Shown: positions 26,958 to 34,827 of the stretch, one piece after another
How positions within the stretch are numbered: the first letter of the stretch is position 1
Layout of the letters: every line of letters starts with the position of its first letter
NCBI GenBank assembly: GCA_965238045.1
Contig: CBDEGU010000008.1
Coordinates: 395,734-459,733, forward strand
Direction of reading: 5' to 3'
From: CBDEGU01 sp965238045
GTDB taxonomy: Bacteria; Acidobacteriota; Terriglobia; Bryobacterales; UBA6623
DNA length: 64,000 bases
Made by a program: the position numbers and the translations under genes
Notes under the pieces: generated by a model
What the model was told of the DNA's origin: nothing
Seen by the model: the letters and a program-made list of their open reading frames with translations, nothing else
The model's database searches: none

Positions 26958-27850
26958 TCCGAGTACTTGCTCAGCGGCGAGGTCAAAGGCGAGGCGGCGC
27001 GATCGCCGGTCTCGGCCCCGGAGAGGCGGCCGCTCCGGCGGACTCCGACCAGTTCGGCGCTGGGCTGGCCGCCGGCGCCCGATTCACCGAGTCCTCCATA
27101 GCGGCGCTCGCGCTTTTGGTAATCGAGCAGAGCCTCGAGAAGGTCGCTGGTTCGGAAGTCGGGCCAGAACTTCTCGGTCACCCAGATTTCGGCATACGCG
27201 ATCTGCCAGAGCAAGAAGTTGCTTACTCTCATTTCGCCCGAGGTTCGGATCAGCAGGTCGGGGTCGGGCAGCCCCGCGGTGTAGAGATGCGAAGCGATGG
27301 TTGCTTCATCGACCCGCGGCTCGCCGCCGATACGGCGGGCTTGGGCGAGGATGGCGTTGACGGCATCGACCAGTTCGGCGCGGGCGCCGTAGTTCAGCGC
27401 CAGGGTCAGGCGCAATCCAGAATTGGCCGAGGTCTCGACCATGGCATAGTCCAGATCTCGCTGCACCGCCTCGGGCAACTCATCGACCCGGCCGATGACT
27501 TGAAAGCGGACATTGTTCTTCTTTAATTCGGGAAGCTCGCGACGGAGATAGTGGCGCAGCAGATCCCAGAGCGTTTCCACTTCCGAGCGGGGCCGTTTCC
27601 AGTTCTCGATCGAAAACGCATAGAGCGTCAGAGCTTCGATGTCGAGGCGGCAGCAGGCTTCGATGATCTCGCGCACCGGCCCCACGCCCGCCCGGTGCCC
27701 GGCCACGCGGGGCAGACAGCGCCGCCGCGCCCAGCGGCCGTTGCCGTCCATGATGACGGCGATGTGCCGGGGGAAGCTGGCCGGGTCGAGCCGGGACGCC
27801 AGTTGGGCTTCCGCGCTCCCGGGTTTCGCCCATTCTAGAAACTTGTTCAT
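26954..27850 (-). CDS. uppS: isoprenyl transferase (undecaprenyl diphosphate synthase)
   Basis: This 298-residue cis-prenyltransferase makes the C55 lipid carrier for peptidoglycan and other envelope polymers. Motifs: HIAVIMDGNGRWARRR (catalytic Asp and pyrophosphate site), LTLYAFSIENWKRP, NYGARAELVDAV and the C-terminal PDLLIRTSGEMRVSNFLLWQ plus EIWVTEKFWPDF. The last about 45 residues beyond RERRYGG are a longer Ser/Ala/Gly-rich tail than usual and are poorly conserved by appearance. Coupled to cdsA by a 4-bp overlap. Confidence 0.96.
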   Translation of the reverse strand: MNKFLEWAKPGSAEAQLASRLDPASFPRHIAVIMDGNGRWARRRCLPRVAGHRAGVGPVREIIEACCRLDIEALTLYAFSIENWKRPRSEVETLWDLLRHYLRRELPELKKNNVRFQVIGRVDELPEAVQRDLDYAMVETSANSGLRLTLALNYGARAELVDAVNAILAQARRIGGEPRVDEATIASHLYTAGLPDPDLLIRTSGEMRVSNFLLWQIAYAEIWVTEKFWPDFRTSDLLEALLDYQKRERRYGGLGESGAGGQPSAELVGVRRSGRLSGAETGDRAASPLTSPLSKYSE

Positions 27851-27940
27851 TGCCGGGGAATTACAAGTTATCGTACAACGCGCCCCGCCCCGGCGTCCAT
27901 TCCGCCGAAAGGCGGCCCGGCCGCCGGTCCGCCGCGTTCA

Positions 27941-27998
27941 GCTCGCTTTTCTCACCACCTTGTATCTTGTATCTGGCGAGGTGGTGAGAAATGCGAGC
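27941..27998. repeat. large perfect-stem palindrome between uppS and the NRAMP gene
   Basis: Arms gctcgcttttctcaccacct (27941-27960) and its near-perfect complement (27979-27998) match at 19 of 20 positions around an 18-base loop with a tgtatct repeat. The arm sequence recurs in degenerate form at 6044-6071 and 6186-6213. It could work as a terminator for the minus-strand metal-transport operon, which ends 13 bp away, but the lack of a T-run and the recurrence suggest a dispersed palindromic element. Confidence 0.7.
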
Positions 27999-28010
27999 CT
28001 AGCCGGCGGC

Positions 28011-29243
28011 CTAGCCGCGAAAGGCCAAGAACACAACCGAGAGCGACAGCCCAATCATCACCGCGACCGTGGAGTAGGCAATCAGGTTATAGAACGGCGA
28101 GTTGACGTAGTCGCCCATCAGGTCGCGCCGGTTCGCCAGTTTGAGAATCAAGATCAGAATCACCGGCAGCAGGACGCCATTGAGCACCTGCGAGAGCAGG
28201 ATCATCCGCACCAGGGGAAAGCCCGGCCACAGCACCAGTCCTGCGCCCAGGACAATCAGCAAAGTATAGAGCCCATAAAAGAACGGTGCTTCCCGAAACC
28301 GGTGATCGACGCCTGACTCGAAACCGAGGCCTTCACAGACCGAGTAGGCAGTCGACAACGGCAGAATCGTGGCCGCCAGCAGCGAGGCGTTGAACAGACC
28401 GGCGCTGAAGAGCACGTAGGCATAGGGCCCCAGGGGGCGCAGCGCCAAAGCGGCTTCGGCGGCGTCGTGGATCTGGCGCGGCGCGTGCGACCAGATGGCC
28501 CCCGCCGCGCAGACGATGATGAAGAACTTGATGAACGCCATGGCCACGCAGCCGACAATGACTTCCGCTCTTGACTCGGCATACTGCCCCGCGTCGACGC
28601 CCTTTTCCACGACCGCCGCCTGCAAGTAGAACTGCATCCAGGGCGCGACCGAAGTTCCCACCAGCCCGATCAAGATCACCAGATACGGTCCGTCAAACCG
28701 CAAGACCGGCGTCACGCTGCTCCGCAGCGCCCGCGGCCAGTCGGGCTCGACCAGAAAGGCCGAGATCACATAGGAGACATAGAACACGCTGGCGAGAAGA
28801 AAGATCTTCTCGACACTGCGATAGGTGCCCTTGACAACAAGCAGCCAGACCAGCAGGGCTCCCGCCGGCACCGACAAATAGCGGCTGACCCCAAAGATGG
28901 AGAGCGAACCGGCCAGCCCGGCGAAGTTGGCGGCCACGTTCGCGAGGTTGACCACCAGCAAAGCGGCCATGACCAAGAACGTCGTGCGCAGACCGAATTC
29001 CTCCCGGATCAAGTCGGACAAACCCTTGCCCGTGACCGCGCCCATGCGAGAACACATCACCTGGGTAACGATCAGAATCAGCGTCACCGGAAGCATCGTC
29101 CACAACGGGACGTAGCCGAACCGGGCCCCTGCTTCCGAATAGGTGAAGATGCCGCCGGCGTCATTGTCGACGACGGCGGTAATGAAGCCCGGCCCGAGAA
29201 CGGCCAGGAACACGATGATGTAGGCGCGCATTTTCTTGAACAT
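28011..29243 (-). CDS. NRAMP-family divalent metal transporter, magnesium-type (NRMT-like) variant
   Basis: This is a 410-residue LeuT-fold transporter with about 11 helices. The first helix has GPGFITAVVDNDAGGIFTYS, where canonical NRAMPs have DPGN. Helix 6 has VGTSVAPWMQFYLQAAVVE, where the canonical metal-binding A/MPH is changed and the transition-metal-selective methionine is absent. Both changes are known from the NRAMP-related magnesium transporter branch and argue against Fe/Mn selectivity. It follows an MgtE_N/CBS-protein gene by 26 bp in the same orientation, which strengthens a magnesium role. Substrate is inferred, not shown. Confidence 0.85.
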   Translation of the reverse strand: MFKKMRAYIIVFLAVLGPGFITAVVDNDAGGIFTYSEAGARFGYVPLWTMLPVTLILIVTQVMCSRMGAVTGKGLSDLIREEFGLRTTFLVMAALLVVNLANVAANFAGLAGSLSIFGVSRYLSVPAGALLVWLLVVKGTYRSVEKIFLLASVFYVSYVISAFLVEPDWPRALRSSVTPVLRFDGPYLVILIGLVGTSVAPWMQFYLQAAVVEKGVDAGQYAESRAEVIVGCVAMAFIKFFIIVCAAGAIWSHAPRQIHDAAEAALALRPLGPYAYVLFSAGLFNASLLAATILPLSTAYSVCEGLGFESGVDHRFREAPFFYGLYTLLIVLGAGLVLWPGFPLVRMILLSQVLNGVLLPVILILILKLANRRDLMGDYVNSPFYNLIAYSTVAVMIGLSLSVVFLAFRG

Positions 29244-29269
29244 CGGGTTCCACCGCGGGGATTCGTGGC

Positions 29270-30529
29270 CTAGTGTTTCGAGGTCAGAACGGAGATCACG
29301 TCGTCGGCCGTGATCACGCCGGAGAGTTCGCCCTCGTCATCGACGACGGGCAGCGTCAGAAGATTGTACTTGTCAAAAAGCTCGACGACGCGCTCGCGAT
29401 CGTCGTCGAGATGAACCTTGGGGGTTTCCAGAAAGGCAAGCGAGCGCAGTGGCGCGCCTTCGGCGGCGACGAACAGGCGGCCGAGGGGGACCGCCGCGAT
29501 GAGTGTTTGATCTTTGTCCATGAGGAACACATGCGTTAAACTCCGCAGCAGATTTTCGTTGCCGCGGAGAGCTTCGAGGGCATCGGCGACCCGGGCGCTT
29601 TCATGCACCGCGACATATTGTGTGGTCATCATGCCGCCGGCGGTATCGGCCTCGTACTCGAGGAGTTCCTCGACTTCGGCGGCCGGAACCTGCTCCATGT
29701 CCTGCAAGATTTCCTGACTTTTCTCCGCCTCGAGTTCGCCGAGAGCGTCGGCCGCGGAATCGGGCGCCATCTCCTCGACGATATCGGCCGCCCGTTCCTT
29801 GTCGAGCGATTTCAAGATGCCGGCCTGAATCTTGGGGTCGACCTCGGTCAGCGTTTCGGCCGCCACTTCGTCGTCCAGAGTTTCAAAAAGGGCTTCTCGC
29901 TCCGGCGGAGCCAGCTCTTCGACGATGTCGGCCAGATCGGCTGGATGCAGCCGTCCCAGGCGTTCGTGCGAGATGCGCAGTTTGAGCCGCCGTTGCGGAT
30001 CGGGCTCGATGATATTGCAGTATTCCCAGGCAATGGAATTCGGCTTAATGCGGTGCTGGATCTTGCGGATCACCCGGTTCGGCAGGATACCTTCGGCCAA
30101 GCGCCGGAACGCTCCTTGCAGTCCGACGCCGACTTCGTGGACCCAGAGTTCATCGCGGCCCCCCACATGCTCGATGCGCAGGGCGATGTCATTGACCCGC
30201 ACGACCTTGCGCCCGTTGACGTCGACGATCTGCTGGTCGAGCAGATCCTTGGAGAGAAGGAGCAGATTGTCGTCGGGGTAATAGGGGACCAGACGGTCAT
30301 CGGAGAGACGAATCACCTCGCTGTCGATGGTCCGGACTTGGTCGAAGCGAACCTTGAAACGGGTTCGGCGGCCGATCAGAAATTGGGAAACACGGCGGGG
30401 ATGCTCGCTAGGAGTGAGAGCCACTTCCCGCACGCGCCCGATACGGAGTCCGTTGGGCGCTTCGACCCGCATACCTGTCAACTCGGTCAGGTAAACGATG
30501 CGGTCGATTTGGATGGGGCTGGTGGCCAT
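29270..30529 (-). CDS. MgtE N-domain/CBS-pair protein without transmembrane domain
   Basis: This is a 419-residue, wholly soluble-looking protein. Residues about 1-165 form PRC-barrel-like halves (LTELTGMRVEAPNGLRIGRV; DQQIVDVNGRKVVRVNDIAL). Residues about 185-290 are an MgtE superhelical N domain (LHPADLADIVEELAPPEREA ... DKERAADIVEEMAPDSAADA). A CBS pair ends the protein (MTTQYVAVHESARVADALEA; LPVVDDEGELSGVITADDVI). The five-helix channel that follows these domains in MgtE is missing. In MgtE the N and CBS domains bind Mg and close the channel. Here they precede an NRAMP-like transporter in one operon, so the protein may gate or sense for that transporter in trans. Confidence 0.85.
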   Translation of the reverse strand: MATSPIQIDRIVYLTELTGMRVEAPNGLRIGRVREVALTPSEHPRRVSQFLIGRRTRFKVRFDQVRTIDSEVIRLSDDRLVPYYPDDNLLLLSKDLLDQQIVDVNGRKVVRVNDIALRIEHVGGRDELWVHEVGVGLQGAFRRLAEGILPNRVIRKIQHRIKPNSIAWEYCNIIEPDPQRRLKLRISHERLGRLHPADLADIVEELAPPEREALFETLDDEVAAETLTEVDPKIQAGILKSLDKERAADIVEEMAPDSAADALGELEAEKSQEILQDMEQVPAAEVEELLEYEADTAGGMMTTQYVAVHESARVADALEALRGNENLLRSLTHVFLMDKDQTLIAAVPLGRLFVAAEGAPLRSLAFLETPKVHLDDDRERVVELFDKYNLLTLPVVDDEGELSGVITADDVISVLTSKH

Positions 30530-30897
30530 CTTCGGTTCCGCGAATTCCCAGCGAGCCGCACGGAAGCGGCCCGGAAGAGAATCTTCCGCTCATAAATCTA
30601 CTACTAGAGTCGTCAAGCATTGACGTTGTTTTGCCCGTTGCCCGCGCTGAAAACTCGAGGAATTTTCGCGTGGTCCAGGCGCGCCCCGCTCTCATACTGC
30701 CGCCGAGCGGGGCTACGTCTCACTATGCACCACCACCACGCCCGCACGCAACCGCAGCACGCGACCAGGCGGTGCCGCAAATCGTTACAAGCGGAAACCC
30801 GCGGGGTCTCCCGCGCCGCGGTTTGACAATACGCGGCGAGGTAAGAAGGCGATGTGAGAAAATGCGACCTGCCCACGCACGAGGACCCAGCCGAACC
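30530..30897. other. divergent intergenic region upstream of thiD
   Basis: These 368 bases separate the MgtE_N gene from thiD. No gene is evident; open frames here lack family features. A TTGACG (minus strand, near 30620) and a TTGACA (plus strand, near 30824) are possible -35 boxes, without convincing -10 partners. The conserved TPP-riboswitch elements expected before many thiamine genes are not seen. Confidence 0.4.
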
Positions 30898-31725
30898 ATG
30901 TCCGATGACATCCCTCGCGGCCCGATGATACCCATCGTGCTAACAATCGCCGGTTTCGACCCCTCGGGCGGAGCCGGACTCCAAGCGGACCTGAAGACCT
31001 TTCACCAGTTCGGCGTGTACGGCATGAGCGTCGTCACCGTGCTGACGGTGCAGAATACCGAGCGGGTAAGCTCGGTCGACCCGCTAGACCCCGGCTATGT
31101 GAGGCAACAACTCGACATCCTGATGGAAGATCTTCCGCCTCGGGCGGCCAAGACCGGAGCACTGGGGACGGCCGGGATCATCGAAACAGTAGCCGAGTGG
31201 GCGCGCGGCGCCCCCTGCCCGCTGGTCGTCGATCCGGTCATGGTCAGCACGCACGGTGTGCCGCTGATGGATGAAAACGCCCGCCGGACCCTGCGTCGGG
31301 AACTGCTGCCGAGTGCTTATCTTGTGACACCCAACCTCTACGAAGCGGCGGTGCTGAGCGGCATGAAGGTTGACGATCTCGCGTCGATGGAACAAGCGGC
31401 CCGCAAGATAGCCGAGACCGGCTGCCAGGCGGTCTGGGTTACCGGCGGACATCTCACGGGCCAAGCCGCGGACATTCTCTACTTCGAAGGCGAGATCCAC
31501 GCTCTCACCAGCCGGCGCATCGATACAAAGCATACGCACGGGACCGGATGCACCTCATCCGCCGCGCTGACGGCGGAACTCGCCAAGGGGACCTCGCTTG
31601 TCGAGGCCGTCGGTCGGGCCAAGCGCTTTATTAGCCGCGCGATCGAAACCGCGCCCGGTCTGGGTCATGGCCATGGCCCGGTCAATCATCACGTCCCGCC
31701 GGGTGAGCTGGATGAACCCCGCTGA
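30898..31725 (+). CDS. thiD: bifunctional hydroxymethylpyrimidine/phosphomethylpyrimidine kinase
   Basis: This is a 275-residue ribokinase-fold enzyme that phosphorylates HMP and HMP-P for thiamine synthesis. Motifs: IVLTIAGFDPSGGAGLQADL (substrate pocket), the VLTVQNT and AAKTGALGTAGII region, VVDPVMVSTHG, LVTPNLYEAAVL and the anion hole THGTGCTSSAALTAELAKG with the catalytic Cys/Asp-type loop. Start ATG 30898 is preferred; an upstream frame extension is Arg/Pro/Ala-rich and unlike the family. Length fits ThiD (260-280). No other thiamine gene is adjacent. Confidence 0.93.
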   Translation: MSDDIPRGPMIPIVLTIAGFDPSGGAGLQADLKTFHQFGVYGMSVVTVLTVQNTERVSSVDPLDPGYVRQQLDILMEDLPPRAAKTGALGTAGIIETVAEWARGAPCPLVVDPVMVSTHGVPLMDENARRTLRRELLPSAYLVTPNLYEAAVLSGMKVDDLASMEQAARKIAETGCQAVWVTGGHLTGQAADILYFEGEIHALTSRRIDTKHTHGTGCTSSAALTAELAKGTSLVEAVGRAKRFISRAIETAPGLGHGHGPVNHHVPPGELDEPR

Positions 31726-31732
31726 GGGCGCC

Positions 31733-33862
31733 CTATCGCAAGATCAGGTCAGCGAATCGACCGGCGGCCGCCGGGTCACTCCGGTACATCGGGACGAGAT
31801 GATCGAGCGGCGAGTGGCCGAAGGTGGGCGAGAGTTCGCTGTCGCGATGGGCGGTCTGATCCCTGCGAATGATGTTGATTTTCCAGCGGCGGATCTCCGG
31901 CGGCGGACCGGCCCACTCCAGCTCGGCGAGCGGAATCGCCATCTCGACTTGCCAGCCTTCGGCGTGAGCGGAGGTCGCCGCGCGAACGGCGCTATTCCAC
32001 TTTCTGTCGCCATTACGGGCGTCGAGCAGCGAACCGCGCGCGTTCACCGTGAAGGCGTAAGAATTTTCGCCGGCGCCGAGGAACACGCTCAAGTGATCGT
32101 CGCGAACCACGCGCGGATTGTCTCGTCCTTCATAGCCCCGCGCGGTCAGGCCCTCGGGGGCCTCGATCGTTGCCGCGACATAAAGCACGCCATCGCGGTG
32201 CATGACCCGGACTACGGTGCGGCGAAGCGGAGCGGCGGCTCCCTGCACATCGACCAGCGCAGCGATCGGGGCTGCTGCTTGCCAGGCCGCGTCGCCGAGC
32301 TGGCCGTCGATTTCGGGGTCACTTTGTGCACGGAGCGCTTCGACGCTCTGCTCGCGCCAGACCTTCAGCGGATAGAAATCAACGCGGTCATTGCGGAAAG
32401 CTTTCTCGCCATCGAGCGTTTCGAAGGCGAGCGTCGCGGCAGGAACCGGATACGGGTTTCCGGCCGGCCCGCGGGCGCGGATCGGGAGCCGAATCGGTTT
32501 GCCGGGCCGCAGCACCATCCGACGGCTCTGCGGCTCAACGTGCCACCCGTTGGTCCCGCTCCAGCGAAACGTCATCGCCAGCGGAGTCTGGAACGGATTG
32601 GGGACCTCAAGAGTCGTGTCGATCACTCCGCCGAGGTCGCCGAATCGCATCAGGGGCAGTTCTCTAATTTTCGCGCCGAGATCGCGCTCCAGCTCGTAGA
32701 TCTCATAGGCCATGAATTCTTCGGGCGAACTTACCGCCCGCTTATCGACCACGAAGGCATCGAACGTATTGCCGTCGAGATCCACCGCGCGGCCGACGAT
32801 CCGCTCGTCCATCACGTCGAACACGGTCACGTGATGCACCGAGCGCCGGAAGGCCGCGTGCGGCTTAGGCAGGATGGGGTAGGTATTGGCGCCGCCACCG
32901 CCCGAGATCAGATGAAAAACCCCGCGTTTGGGTTTTCCGGTATAGCTGCCGACAGGGTAGGCGCGCATGTAGTAATGATCGTGGCCGTTGAGGACCAGAT
33001 CCACTCCAAGTTTCTCAAACAGGGGCTGCCAGACCCAGCGCTGCGCCGTGACGCCGCGCGTGGGATGCGACCGGAAAAGCGGGTGGTGAAAGTAGACGAT
33101 CTTCCACTGGGCGTCCTTGTGCTTTTCCAGGTCCTCGATGATCCACTGGGTTTGTTTTTCTCCAAGCTCGAACGGCGCGTCGCGGGCATTGCTGTTCAAG
33201 GAAAGAATGTGCGCGTTGCCGTAGTCAAACGAAAAGTAAACCTCGCCTTGCTCATCGGGCAGCGAGTGATAGTTGTAATAGTGGATGGCGTTCTGCTCGT
33301 GGTTGCCCAGGCACGGATAGATTGGAATTTTTCCCGAGACGCCCCGCATCGGATCGAAATACTGCGGCTTCCACTGCTCGTAGCGGGAACCTTGCGCTAC
33401 CAGGTCGCCGGTGTTGAGTATGATCGCCGGCTGGAGCTTCATGATCTGCCCGGCGTTTTTCGCATGCGTCGCGGGATTGGAACGGCTGTCGCCATAGACG
33501 ACGAAACGCCAGTTCGGCGTGCCCGCCGGCGGCGCGGTCGTGAACGAGGAGGCCGGCAAGACATGGTTCCCGTAGCGGACCCGGTAGTTGTAGGTCGTGG
33601 CGGGCTTCAGCCCGTCGAGACGCACTTCATGGATCTTCCGCGCTTGCGGCTCGACGCCCTTACGCCGGAACTTGGCGCCGCGCCCGAACTCGACAACGCC
33701 CGCTACCGGTTCGGTCGTCTCCCACATGACGGTGATACCGGTGGTGGTCACGTTTTGCAGATAGGGCGCGATGTAGAGATCCGCAGGGTCGGCTGCTTTG
33801 TTCGGCGCCGCGGACAGGAGAGAAATCGCGGACAAAAGAAATCCAAAGCGGATCCAAGACAT
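31733..33862 (-). CDS. secreted purple-acid-phosphatase-like metallophosphoesterase with CBM9-like domain
   Basis: This is a 709-residue exported protein. The signal peptide is MSWIRFGFLLSAISLLSAA. An N-terminal FnIII-type domain (APYLQNVTTTGITVMWETTE) is followed by a calcineurin-like phosphatase: VVYGDSRSN, ILNTGDLVAQG, PCLGNHEQ, YFHHPLFRSH and LVLNGHDHYY, all dinuclear metal motifs intact. The C-terminal about 200 residues contain DPEIDGQLGDAAWQAA and MAIPLAELEW, the hallmark of carbohydrate-binding family 9/DOMON-like domains. Thus a phosphoesterase that may be tethered to polysaccharide. AGGA precedes the ATG. A decayed copy of its 5' end lies at 34711-34734. Confidence 0.88.
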   Translation of the reverse strand: MSWIRFGFLLSAISLLSAAPNKAADPADLYIAPYLQNVTTTGITVMWETTEPVAGVVEFGRGAKFRRKGVEPQARKIHEVRLDGLKPATTYNYRVRYGNHVLPASSFTTAPPAGTPNWRFVVYGDSRSNPATHAKNAGQIMKLQPAIILNTGDLVAQGSRYEQWKPQYFDPMRGVSGKIPIYPCLGNHEQNAIHYYNYHSLPDEQGEVYFSFDYGNAHILSLNSNARDAPFELGEKQTQWIIEDLEKHKDAQWKIVYFHHPLFRSHPTRGVTAQRWVWQPLFEKLGVDLVLNGHDHYYMRAYPVGSYTGKPKRGVFHLISGGGGANTYPILPKPHAAFRRSVHHVTVFDVMDERIVGRAVDLDGNTFDAFVVDKRAVSSPEEFMAYEIYELERDLGAKIRELPLMRFGDLGGVIDTTLEVPNPFQTPLAMTFRWSGTNGWHVEPQSRRMVLRPGKPIRLPIRARGPAGNPYPVPAATLAFETLDGEKAFRNDRVDFYPLKVWREQSVEALRAQSDPEIDGQLGDAAWQAAAPIAALVDVQGAAAPLRRTVVRVMHRDGVLYVAATIEAPEGLTARGYEGRDNPRVVRDDHLSVFLGAGENSYAFTVNARGSLLDARNGDRKWNSAVRAATSAHAEGWQVEMAIPLAELEWAGPPPEIRRWKINIIRRDQTAHRDSELSPTFGHSPLDHLVPMYRSDPAAAGRFADLILR

Positions 33863-33874
33863 TGGCGTATCCTA
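33851..33874. repeat. 24-bp direct repeat, copy 1 (start region of the phosphoesterase gene)
   Basis: An identical 24-base sequence (begins gatccaagacattgg) occurs here and at 34711-34734. This copy spans the ribosome binding site and first codons (MSWI) of the phosphoesterase. Similarity continues outside the perfect core for about 15-20 bases on each side. Confidence 0.9.
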
Positions 33875-34025
33875 GGCGCGTGGGAGCTGCCGTGATGGGC
33901 GGGCGGCGCGAATCTATCCACTATGGCAGAAACGGATTTCGGATGGAGGGTGTGCCTTTCGAGCAGAAACGTCGTCCCTCGAAATCCCGATCGAGCCGGA
34001 AGGGATCGTCTGACTTGACGGGCTG

Positions 34026-34322
34026 CTACGCTGGCCGCCGCGGCTGAAACGGCGCTACGGAGATCTCGCCGGCGCGAAGCCGGGCCCGGGCGATGTCGTA
34101 GGAGGTCTGCATCCGCAGCAGCGTGTCCATCTTCGGACCAAAAGCCTTCTCGATGCGCAACGCCATCTCCGGGGAGAGTGAGGCGTGGGCATTGAGCAGG
34201 TTGGACAGCGCCGGACGTGTCACACCCAGGACCCGGGCCGCGGCGGTGACGCTTAGAGCATGCGGCTCGATGACTTCGCTCCGGATGAAGCTTCCCGGAT
34301 GTGGTGGTTTTAGCATGCGCAT
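34026..34322 (-). CDS. higA: HigA-family antitoxin-like XRE regulator
   Basis: This is a 98-residue protein with the HigA architecture: N-terminal PPHPGSFIRSEVIEPHALSV, then a helix-turn-helix (TAAARVLGVTRPALSNLLNA) and SPEMALRIEKAFGPKMDTLL followed by a C-terminal helix (SYDIARARLRAGE). A strong ribosome binding site (AAAGGAG) precedes the ATG. It is a close paralog of the next upstream gene, about half identical, 48 bp away. No HigB/RelE-like toxin frame is found on either side, so it is an orphan antitoxin or a stand-alone repressor. Confidence 0.85.
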   Translation of the reverse strand: MRMLKPPHPGSFIRSEVIEPHALSVTAAARVLGVTRPALSNLLNAHASLSPEMALRIEKAFGPKMDTLLRMQTSYDIARARLRAGEISVAPFQPRRPA

Positions 34323-34370
34323 GGCGGTCTCCTTTCGCTTAGCGTTAGTCCTAGTAGTTCAAGTCGATAA

Positions 34371-34667
34371 TCACGCCGCCGGCCGCGGCTCGTAGCGCTC
34401 GACCTTGATCTCGTCCTCGCGCGCTTGCGCCTGGGCGACGTCGTAGGCGGCCTGCAGGCGTATCCAAGTTTCCGTTGTGGAACCGAAGCCCTTCGCGAGC
34501 CGTATCGCCATTTCGCTCGACATGCCCGCGCGGCCATTCACCAGGTTCGAGAGCGCCTGGCGGCTGACGCCGAGCACCTTCGCGCCTTCGGTCACGTTCA
34601 GACCGAGCGGCTCCAGACAGGAAACGCGCACGACTCTGCCGGGGTGCGGCGGGTTTTTCATAGGCAT
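34371..34667 (-). CDS. higA: HigA-family antitoxin-like XRE regulator (tandem paralog)
   Basis: Chosen start ATG 34667 with an excellent AAAGGAG. The 98-residue product has PPHPGRVVRVSCLEPLGLNV, an HTH (TEGAKVLGVSRQALSNLVNG) and SSEMAIRLAKGFGSTTETWI, as in HigA. It is the same length as its neighbour, indicating tandem duplication. Its leader contains a decayed copy of the phosphoesterase start (MSWICCGFRLYAIE), so the gene may be transcribed from a duplicated phosphoesterase promoter. The cognate toxin is absent. Confidence 0.85.
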   Translation of the reverse strand: MPMKNPPHPGRVVRVSCLEPLGLNVTEGAKVLGVSRQALSNLVNGRAGMSSEMAIRLAKGFGSTTETWIRLQAAYDVAQAQAREDEIKVERYEPRPAA

Positions 34668-34710
34668 GGCGGTTTCTCCTTTCAATAGCATACAAACGAA
34701 ACCCGCAGCA

Positions 34711-34734
34711 GATCCAAGACATTGGCGTATCCTA
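34711..34734. repeat. 24-bp direct repeat, copy 2
   Basis: Identical to 33851-33874. Read on the minus strand it supplies a ribosome binding site and ATG that open a short frame similar to the phosphoesterase N-terminus. The two copies bracket the higA pair. Confidence 0.9.
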
Positions 34735-34827
34735 TGACCGTGGGAACCTCGCCCACCCGGGTGAGGCTCGGTCCCGTACGCGGAGAAGCTCCCGCGGCCA
34801 GAAAACGGAAGGCAGAGCGGAGGGATT

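Noticed and set aside
27979..27998. Simple Rho-independent terminator for the NRAMP operon
   Set aside because: There is no T-run, and the stem recurs elsewhere in the window, so a repeat element fits better.
30530..30897. TPP riboswitch upstream of thiD
   Set aside because: The conserved thi-box elements are not visible.
31598..33895. 765-codon open frame on the plus strand
   Set aside because: It is antisense to the metallophosphoesterase, which has full catalytic motifs and a signal peptide; the plus frame is Arg/Gly-rich without domains.
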